From: an uncultured Bacteroides sp.
GTDB lineage: Bacteria; Bacteroidota; Bacteroidia; Bacteroidales; Bacteroidaceae
Assembly (NCBI GenBank): GCA_949289295.1
Contig: CASENM010000024.1
Span: 1 to 64,000, forward strand
Direction: 5' to 3'
Length of the DNA stretch: 64,000 nucleotides
Shown here: positions 57,547-64,000 of the stretch, piece by piece
How positions within the stretch are numbered: position 1 is the first letter of the stretch
Layout: each line of letters opens with the position of its first letter
Program-made: the position numbers and the translations under genes
The notes under the pieces: generated by a model
The model's database searches: none
Told to the model about the DNA's origin: nothing
Seen by the model: the letters and a program-made list of their open reading frames with translations, nothing else

Positions 57547-60500
57547 TCAATCGCCCACTGTCACACTCATTCCTCCGGTATGTCCGGCAAACTCAGGCGC
57601 GTATGCCGACTGTATGTCTGCCATACCAGCCTGATAGATTCCGGTCCGATCCACATATACCGTATATTCAATGACATAGCTCCCTTTCCGCATCTTGTCG
57701 ATGAAGAATTCGGTCGAAGCGTCACGGCTCACCTGATAATACCCGATACCCGTCTCCGCATTCCAACGGTAGCCTGAAAGCTGTTCTTCCGGCTCGAAGC
57801 AGGCCGGACGGGCGTCCTTAATCTGGACGAAATCCATGTCACGGTCAACCTTGACACTCAGACGCACGGTCAACTTGTCGCCCACACTGAGCATGGTTTT
57901 CCGGCCCACAGGCTTCCCGTTCATCAGAATTTCACGGCTGATGTGCAGTCCGTTCCCCTTCGCGCTCTCCAGCTTGTCCATGTCTTCCAGATATTGGGCA
58001 TACACGGCACCCCAACCGATTCCGTGGCCTGTCCGTGCCACTTCCACCTGTTTCAGTTCCGTCTCATCTCCGGTATAAGTACGACGTACATAACCTAACG
58101 CGTCATCCGGTGTCTCCATCGCCATGCCTTCTGACTTGACGGTCATTTTTCCGGAAGCCTCCAGCTGATTGCCGCCCGAGCAAAGCAAAGCATACACGGC
58201 ATCAGCCGTCTCCAGCGAATTACCCCATGCCTGCACTTGCTTTTGCTTCAACAGCCACTGCTGCATTTCCGCATGCATCACCGTGTCAGGCTCCACCCGT
58301 GCTATGGCTTCCATCGCCAAAGTCTGGGTAGGAATCTTATAGCTGCTCCAAGAATACAAGGCTTTCGACGTGTCGAAATAACGTCCCATCTCAGGAGTGT
58401 ACAACGAATATTCCTTGATAGAATGCACCAGGGTCTTCGCCTCAGCCGTCTTGCCCAACCCCTGCATCACGATGGCAATCATCGCCTTCTCACGGATGGT
58501 ATATTCTGCCGAACGGTTTTCCAGCTTTTCCAACATATAGGCGTTGACAGCCTTGTCAGCTTTCGATGCCGCAAACCCGTCCAGAGCGCAGACATAAAGA
58601 TATTTCACCGCCACGTCGCTCGGGAGTACATTCAAGTCGTGCATCTCTTCGCGTCTTCTCATGGTGTCATATTCCTCGCGCATCTTTGCGGTCAGCCAGT
58701 TCCAGCCTTTCAGATACATTCCATCCATCTGAGTATCCGTCCATGCACCCATGCTCTTCAGTCTTGCCATGAGCGTCACGACCTCGGTGGTGACAATCCG
58801 GCTTCCGGACATTCCTTCAAACCATGACCAGTTTCCGTCCGCCCGCTGCAGTTTACGCAAGTGCTCCACATCCGTCCGCAACTGGCTTTCCATCCGGTTC
58901 AGGTCGAAGAGCACCGCGATACGGCGTTTCTGCTCAGTCACATCGGCAGCTTCCGTGAGCCAGGGAGTTTCCTTGAGCAGAATACCTTTCAAGTCCTGGT
59001 TCTGCTCCAGCTTACCCAACCAGGTCTCCTTGGCGGTTCCCTGTGCCGCCCATGCACCGAACACCTGTCTGATTTTCGGATTCAGGTCAAGAATTTGTCT
59101 GGCAAGTGTGTTGGCATAATAGGCGGAAGCCCAAGAAAAAGCATCCTCATTGTCCGGATCGGAAAGTACCGGAAGAGCCTGTACCGCATACCAGATCGGA
59201 TTGGCGGTCAGTTCGATGCTCAGGCGGCGGTCGGTAGCCGTCTTGCTCTGCTTGTTGAACAGGTCGTCAAGCTCCAATGTTTTGGTCTCGTTTTCTTTCA
59301 ACTGGAAAGGCAAGGTCTCCGTCACCCACTGCTTGTCGGTCAACACCGGAAGATAATGTTGCTCACCGTCGCTGTATTCGCCCGCATCGGCCACAATCCG
59401 ACAAATCAGCACCTCGTATTTATCCGTCACCTCATACTCGAAGCGGGCTACTCCGTTCTCATTTGCCTTTACCTCAAACGGCTGTTCCGACACAAAAACC
59501 ACTTTATCATCCACCGGATTCAACAACTGCATACGAACGGTACCCGAAACAATTTCAGCGGAAAGATTGTCCAGCGATGCCGCAATGACGATTCGGTCGC
59601 CCACACGCACGAAGCGCGGCATATTGGGACGCACCATAAACGGTTTGCTGGTCTTTACCTTTGCCGTGATCAGTCCGTAATCCATATCCTGCGTATGCGC
59701 CATTCCCATCAGTCTCCATTCCGTTACCGCGTCCGGCATAGTGAACACCATACGGACAGCCCCCGTAGAATCGGTACGCAAATCTGAATAGAAGAAGGCG
59801 GTTTCGGCGAAATTGTCACGCAAAGGAACATAGCTGTTTTCCGTTTCAAGAGCAGACAACTGGGCCACATCCGTCATTGCAAAATTATCGTTCCTGTCAA
59901 ACCCTTCATCAAGTGCCATTTCAGGAGCGGCCTTCGCTGCAACCGCCTCGTCCAAGTACAAAGCCTTGGAAGAAGCCAGACTGCGCGCCATCATCACCTT
60001 TCCGCCAGCCACCGCATTGACGACCAACCGCTGACTTGTCCGCAAAGACGGGATATACAGACGGCTGTAACGGTTGTTCAGAAAATCAAAATCATACACA
60101 TCCGAGTAAGTGCGGTCGTAAAACGGTGAATACAAGGAGAAATACGTGTTCATGCTGTGCGTTCCCGGCCATACGGAAGGAGTGTAACGCCTGAAATTCA
60201 GGCTGAAGCTCCATTGGTTCTCCAGCAGACGGTCCAGCGAAGCGTCATAAAGCGTGGCCATGAAACGTGCATCGACCGGTCGACCGTTCCTGTCGAGAAT
60301 GCTCAATGTCCATTCTTCCTGTCCGCCCGGCACAAGGTTGTCACGGAAGCTCTCCCATTTCAGGGTCAGCTCCTTATGAGGTTTCGGCCGGGTGACGGAT
60401 ACCTGCTTTGTATAGAACACTCCTTTTCGCATAAAGGCGAAGCTGACCGTAATGCCGTCGCCATAGGCTTCCTTATAAGGATAGACGAACTTCCGGACCT

Positions 60501-63201
60501 CATTGTTCAAAGTCAACTGTTCCGTATAGATGCGCTTGTCTCCACAATAAATGGAATGGAACACATATACATCCTGTTCGCTCGAACCGATGTATAAGGT
60601 TACCGGCTCCTGTTCGCTGAACTCGGTACCGTCCTGATAGAACCATTCTACCGTCTCATAAGGCGGACGGACATCCTCTTTCGAGAAGAGCACGAAATCC
60701 TGTTCAGCCTTGCATTCCCGTCCCTGACTGTCTTTGGCGGAAATCTCGATCCGGTACTTTCCCGACGAACAGGCCAGCAATGATTCAGGTACGAAAGCGG
60801 TCTGCGCGGCCTGTTCGCCCTGCGCCACCAGCCTGCCTTTCTTGTCGTCTTTATCCAATGCATACACATGATAAATGACGCTGGCCGCTACCGTCTCTCC
60901 ATTCAGATTCCGTGCCAGAAACTGTATTTTCTCATTCTTCTCACGCATCACTTTTGTGCGCAGTCCTTCTATCTGCAACCCCATTGACTGTTTCCCGACC
61001 GGAAGTGAAAGACTTCCCTGCTGGGTCTCTCCGTCAATGTCCGTCACATCTGCACTCACCTTATATATGTAGTAGCTGTTCCATACATCGGTATTCACGT
61101 CAGGCTTCTTCAGGTATGCGTCCACACGAAACTTCCCGTCCGAATCAGTCTGTACTTCCCCTTCGCTGATGACAGCGGACGAACCCCCACCGATACGCCA
61201 GAACCACGCCTGCGAGCGGGTGACGGTGTAACGCACCTTTCCATTGCGCACCGGAACGCCTGAAAAGCCCTTGGCCACAGCTTCGAGCGACAAGGTATCG
61301 CCCATAGTATAGGCATCCTTATAAGGAGTAAAGACCACATCAAAAGTGGGACGTTTGTACTCGTCCACACGAACAAAACGTCCGCCGTTCTCCACCTCCA
61401 GACGGAAATTGCCCGGAAGCACCGACTGAGGCAAGGAAAACTCGGCACGGAATCCGCCGAAATCGTCCGTAACCAGTTCCTTCTTCGCCAGTTCCTGATT
61501 GTTCGCGTCGCGCAAAGTCAGCGTGAACTTCCACCTGTTCCGGACTTTCGTCTCGTCACCGTTCTGCTTGTAAGCCACGCCAGACACGTACATGGTCTGT
61601 CCGGGACGGTACAGTGCCCGGTCGGTATAAAGCTCCGTGCGGTATCTCTCCGTTTCTTTTGACGCGACATTCAGTCCGTTCCCTCCGTGCGTATAGGAAA
61701 TCTGCATGAAATCACCGCTTCCCTTACGTGCGTTCATCCAAAGCATCCTTTCTTCCAATTGCGGAACCACGGCACGCCCGTTCCCGTCGGTCTTGAACGT
61801 ACGGTAAAGCGTATAGTTTCCCGGCACCGGAATGGAGTAGAACACAATCTCCGCCTCCGGAACGGGATGTCCGGTCAGGCGGTCAACCACATAATATTCC
61901 GTCTCCTTATTCTCCAGCGGGAAAGAAAGTATCTGCAACGGAGAGAGATGCACCAGCTCATATTCCACCTTGTCCTTATATCCGTCGGGAATGGACTTCA
62001 ACATATAAATGCCCGGCTCCGGCATCCGGTAAGTGAGGACACTTGCCGAGTCCTTGTATTCAGGAGTATCGGGAAGCGCATAATGCCTGCTTCCGACCAG
62101 TCTGCCGTATTTCTTCACCATGTCTTTCCGTTCCATTCCGCCGGCAAATACTGAGGCGGAAGCTTTCAGATTCAGCCGGTATACCTCTAAAGTCACTCCT
62201 TTCAGATTCTTTGACTTCACCTCAAATACGGCATCCTCACCAGGATAAGCCCATTGCGTATGCATCTGCAGGGAAGGATACAAGATTCTGCGACGGTAAT
62301 CCTTCAAGTCGGCGGAAAACTCCGACTTCGGATAACGCTTCAGACCCTCGTCAATCACCCGCATCGCTTCCACAAACCGTTGGTTTCCATGATAGAGTTC
62401 CGTCAGATGCACATAGACGGCCGCACACGTCTCCACATCCGCATATTGCTCCATCCATCCGCGCAGCAAAGTAACCGCTTCTTCATCAGACACTTTAAGA
62501 GGAGAGACCAATTCATGTCCCTGCCGATAGGAAAGCAGGCAGAGACGGGTGAGCAGTTCCGCAGACCGGTCGCCCGACTTCGCATAATAATCAATCAGAC
62601 CGTTATAGATATCCAGTACGGCATGACGCGCCTCACTGCTTCTCGTCACGTCCACATATCCCCACGACAACCTGTAGACAGCCTGACGAGCCAGCAAGTC
62701 GAGCATCGTGTCGCCGAAATACTTTTCACTGAGCTTGCCGCTTTCTGTCATCGGACGGTAATCCTTTGCCGAAATTTTAGCCAACACTTCAGGGAATTTC
62801 AACGATTCACGGAAATACCCCAGCACCGTGTCCACATCAGCGTTCCGGCTCTCCAGCAGACACGCCCCCATGACATGGTTCAGCACCGCACGTGCCACCG
62901 TATCTTTCTCCTCAGCCGCCCACTGGCAGAGCGCGTCCATCTGTCCGGCAAGGCTGTCCGGTGAAAGACTCACTTTCTTTTCCGCACGCACCAGAAACGC
63001 CTTCATCATCTGGGGAGCGTTCCTCTCAGTGGTCGCTTTTACATAAATCCGATCCATCTGACCGATAACCGATTTCGGCAAATCTTTTTTCTCCAGGTTT
63101 TCCACTTCCCTCCACATCTGGTCATAGCTCTGTGCCCGGACCGGCAATGCGAAGCAACTCATCAGGAAAATCAGTCCTGTTATCCAACCTATCTTTTTCA
63201 T
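57547..63201 (-). CDS. Giant alpha-2-macroglobulin-family protein
   Basis: 1884 residues with a signal peptide ending near VRAQS-25. A helical N-terminal third is followed by MG-type domains (YTDRALYRPGQTMYVSGVAYKQNG is the MG2 signature) and the A2M segment (LRTDSTGAVRMVFTMPDAVTEWRLMGMAHT). The alpha-6 terpenoid-cyclase-like domain follows (LRKLQRADGNWSWFEGMSGSRIVTTEVV). Where thioester members have GCGEQ I see only DPDNEDAFSWAS, so the protease-trapping thioester is missing. A role in envelope defence or envelope stability is possible but not shown. Confidence 0.9.
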   Translation of the reverse strand: MKKIGWITGLIFLMSCFALPVRAQSYDQMWREVENLEKKDLPKSVIGQMDRIYVKATTERNAPQMMKAFLVRAEKKVSLSPDSLAGQMDALCQWAAEEKDTVARAVLNHVMGACLLESRNADVDTVLGYFRESLKFPEVLAKISAKDYRPMTESGKLSEKYFGDTMLDLLARQAVYRLSWGYVDVTRSSEARHAVLDIYNGLIDYYAKSGDRSAELLTRLCLLSYRQGHELVSPLKVSDEEAVTLLRGWMEQYADVETCAAVYVHLTELYHGNQRFVEAMRVIDEGLKRYPKSEFSADLKDYRRRILYPSLQMHTQWAYPGEDAVFEVKSKNLKGVTLEVYRLNLKASASVFAGGMERKDMVKKYGRLVGSRHYALPDTPEYKDSASVLTYRMPEPGIYMLKSIPDGYKDKVEYELVHLSPLQILSFPLENKETEYYVVDRLTGHPVPEAEIVFYSIPVPGNYTLYRTFKTDGNGRAVVPQLEERMLWMNARKGSGDFMQISYTHGGNGLNVASKETERYRTELYTDRALYRPGQTMYVSGVAYKQNGDETKVRNRWKFTLTLRDANNQELAKKELVTDDFGGFRAEFSLPQSVLPGNFRLEVENGGRFVRVDEYKRPTFDVVFTPYKDAYTMGDTLSLEAVAKGFSGVPVRNGKVRYTVTRSQAWFWRIGGGSSAVISEGEVQTDSDGKFRVDAYLKKPDVNTDVWNSYYIYKVSADVTDIDGETQQGSLSLPVGKQSMGLQIEGLRTKVMREKNEKIQFLARNLNGETVAASVIYHVYALDKDDKKGRLVAQGEQAAQTAFVPESLLACSSGKYRIEISAKDSQGRECKAEQDFVLFSKEDVRPPYETVEWFYQDGTEFSEQEPVTLYIGSSEQDVYVFHSIYCGDKRIYTEQLTLNNEVRKFVYPYKEAYGDGITVSFAFMRKGVFYTKQVSVTRPKPHKELTLKWESFRDNLVPGGQEEWTLSILDRNGRPVDARFMATLYDASLDRLLENQWSFSLNFRRYTPSVWPGTHSMNTYFSLYSPFYDRTYSDVYDFDFLNNRYSRLYIPSLRTSQRLVVNAVAGGKVMMARSLASSKALYLDEAVAAKAAPEMALDEGFDRNDNFAMTDVAQLSALETENSYVPLRDNFAETAFFYSDLRTDSTGAVRMVFTMPDAVTEWRLMGMAHTQDMDYGLITAKVKTSKPFMVRPNMPRFVRVGDRIVIAASLDNLSAEIVSGTVRMQLLNPVDDKVVFVSEQPFEVKANENGVARFEYEVTDKYEVLICRIVADAGEYSDGEQHYLPVLTDKQWVTETLPFQLKENETKTLELDDLFNKQSKTATDRRLSIELTANPIWYAVQALPVLSDPDNEDAFSWASAYYANTLARQILDLNPKIRQVFGAWAAQGTAKETWLGKLEQNQDLKGILLKETPWLTEAADVTEQKRRIAVLFDLNRMESQLRTDVEHLRKLQRADGNWSWFEGMSGSRIVTTEVVTLMARLKSMGAWTDTQMDGMYLKGWNWLTAKMREEYDTMRRREEMHDLNVLPSDVAVKYLYVCALDGFAASKADKAVNAYMLEKLENRSAEYTIREKAMIAIVMQGLGKTAEAKTLVHSIKEYSLYTPEMGRYFDTSKALYSWSSYKIPTQTLAMEAIARVEPDTVMHAEMQQWLLKQKQVQAWGNSLETADAVYALLCSGGNQLEASGKMTVKSEGMAMETPDDALGYVRRTYTGDETELKQVEVARTGHGIGWGAVYAQYLEDMDKLESAKGNGLHISREILMNGKPVGRKTMLSVGDKLTVRLSVKVDRDMDFVQIKDARPACFEPEEQLSGYRWNAETGIGYYQVSRDASTEFFIDKMRKGSYVIEYTVYVDRTGIYQAGMADIQSAYAPEFAGHTGGMSVTVGD

Positions 63202-63285
63202 AAGCTTTAGTTTATAATTTCTACATCAAATCCAACAGTCCAATCTGTTCTTGAGAAAAGGCAACAAAAACATTCTGACGCTACA

Positions 63286-63350
63286 CTCAAAATGTCCCGA
63301 CGTTTCAATCAAAACGCTTCGGCGTTTTGCCTGAAACGCCGAAGCGTTTT
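63286..63350. repeat. Third AAACGCCGAAACGTTT locus with CTCAAAATGTCCC module
   Basis: CTCAAAATGTCCC (63286-63298) is the complement of the module at 44605-44617. AAAACGCTTCGGCGTTT (63311-63327) and AAACGCCGAAGCGTTTT (63334-63350) form a perfect 17-bp hairpin. Confidence 0.8.
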
Positions 63351-63474
63351 TGAATTGCCTTACCTATCCCAAGACAGCATATCCGCTTTTTCGTTATATA
63401 AAAAGTGTTTATAAATTAAACGTTTTTTTCTGAGATTACTGCATGACTTCGTGTGAAAACATCGGATTTTTAAC

Positions 63475-63482
63475 TACATTTG
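63475..63482 (+). promoter_or_regulatory. -7 box of the sulfatase gene
   Basis: TACATTTG, an exact TAnnTTTG match 54 bases before the start codon. Confidence 0.6.
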
Positions 63483-63536
63483 TCATCTATCCTGAAAAAG
63501 AAACAGACGGATGACAAAACAAAAAAACGATTAACC

Positions 63537-64000
63537 ATGGAAAACAACAAAAAGAAAAAGTCAGTTCAACTGCCGGTCATTGCTTTAGGCGGACTGTTCT
63601 GGTGCATGGCCACACCGCTCCATGCACAAAAGCACACAAATATTGTACTTGTCAATCTGGACGATGTAGGATACGGTGATTTCTCCTGCAACGGCGCGTA
63701 CGGATATGCCACACCGCACATCGACAGTCTGGCCGCACAAGGAGTGCGCTTCACACATTTCCTGGCCTGCCAGCCCATCAGCGGCGCATCACGCGCCGGC
63801 CTGCTCACAGGATGCTATCCCAACCGTATCGGATTCGCCGGCGCACCCGGACCGGATTCAGACTACGGCATCCATCCGGATGAAATGACCATGGGAGAGC
63901 TGCTCAAGCAGAAAGGCTACAGCACGGCCATATTCGGAAAATGGCATCTGGGCGACACACATCAGTTCCTGCCGCTCCAGAACGGATTTGACGAATACTA
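63537..64000 (+). CDS. Serine-type sulfatase (partial, runs off the right edge)
   Basis: 154 codons are visible from ATG 63537. Residues 1-30 are a signal peptide (VIALGGLFWCMATPLHAQ). The type I sulfatase fold opens IVLVNLDDVGYGDFSCNG, with metal ligands Asp42 and Asp43. The formylglycine motif is SGASRAGLLTG: the residue to be oxidised is Ser82, not Cys, so an anaerobic radical-SAM maturase (anSME) is needed. IFGKWHLGD follows as expected. It hydrolyses sulfate esters on glycans in the periplasm; substrate unknown because the C-terminus is missing. Confidence 0.93.
   Translation, partial: MENNKKKKSVQLPVIALGGLFWCMATPLHAQKHTNIVLVNLDDVGYGDFSCNGAYGYATPHIDSLAAQGVRFTHFLACQPISGASRAGLLTGCYPNRIGFAGAPGPDSDYGIHPDEMTMGELLKQKGYSTAIFGKWHLGDTHQFLPLQNGFDEY

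Larger units (their letters stand above)
63202..63536. other. Divergent region between the macroglobulin and sulfatase genes
   Basis: 335 bases. It contains the repeat at 63286-63350 and a promoter for the sulfatase (63475-63482). No gene is seen. Confidence 0.5.

Overview
The window is a stretch of Bacteroidales chromosome, most likely Bacteroides or Phocaeicola. The evidence is two SusC/SusD polysaccharide utilisation loci (PULs), lipoproteins with short signal peptides, FecR/ECF-sigma control, and promoters whose -7 element fits TAnnTTTG. No prophage, plasmid, CRISPR array or complete insertion sequence was found.

Layout. 1-1.5 kb holds gene remnants: the tail of a Fic/AlbA-type protein, the C-terminus of an Hsp20 and the N-terminus of an outer-membrane protein. 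1.5-3.0 kb is pdxS-pdxT, which makes pyridoxal phosphate. 3.2-21.7 kb is a beta-mannan/galactomannan PUL. Its first operon encodes SusC, SusD, two surface glycan-binding lipoproteins and a surface GH26 mannanase. Its second encodes a GH26, a GH130 mannosylglucose phosphorylase, a GPH-type transporter and an AGE-family epimerase. A divergent GH36 alpha-galactosidase and an AraC regulator complete it. 22-25.4 kb carries an SBF-type transporter, a Nudix hydrolase, a guanine deaminase and an unknown lipoprotein. 25.6-30.6 kb holds groES-groEL, mtaB with a GT2 gene, and a tiny lipoprotein. 30.8-44.4 kb is a second PUL (SusC with STN domain, SusD, GH29, GH105, GH2, GH109-like) with a FecR anti-sigma and an ECF sigma factor. 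45.0-50.5 kb is housekeeping: tRNA-Ser(GGA), tatD, a polyprenyl synthase, a GNAT, cmk, ispH and pfkA. 50.8-55.1 kb is potABCD. 55.3-63.2 kb is meaB, a DUF1573 lipid-free exported protein and a giant alpha-2-macroglobulin. A serine-type sulfatase runs off the right edge.

How the mannan genes work together. The surface mannanase and binding proteins feed mannooligosaccharides to SusCD. GH36 removes galactose side groups and the second GH26 releases mannobiose. The transporter imports it, the epimerase turns mannobiose into mannosylglucose, and GH130 phosphorolyses that to mannose-1-phosphate and glucose. The most interesting signal is regulatory. The three mannan transcription units share a 15-bp motif close to GGATAAAATAGTATC, always in the same orientation and always exactly 22 bp before a TAnnTTTG -7 box, with no -33 TTTG. 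The AraC gene itself has a normal -33/-7 promoter. I propose this motif as the operator of the AraC activator.

Several palindromic intergenic repeat families (three loci of AAACGCCGAAACGTTT type, two of GTGTCTCTGTGCC type and others) are also described.
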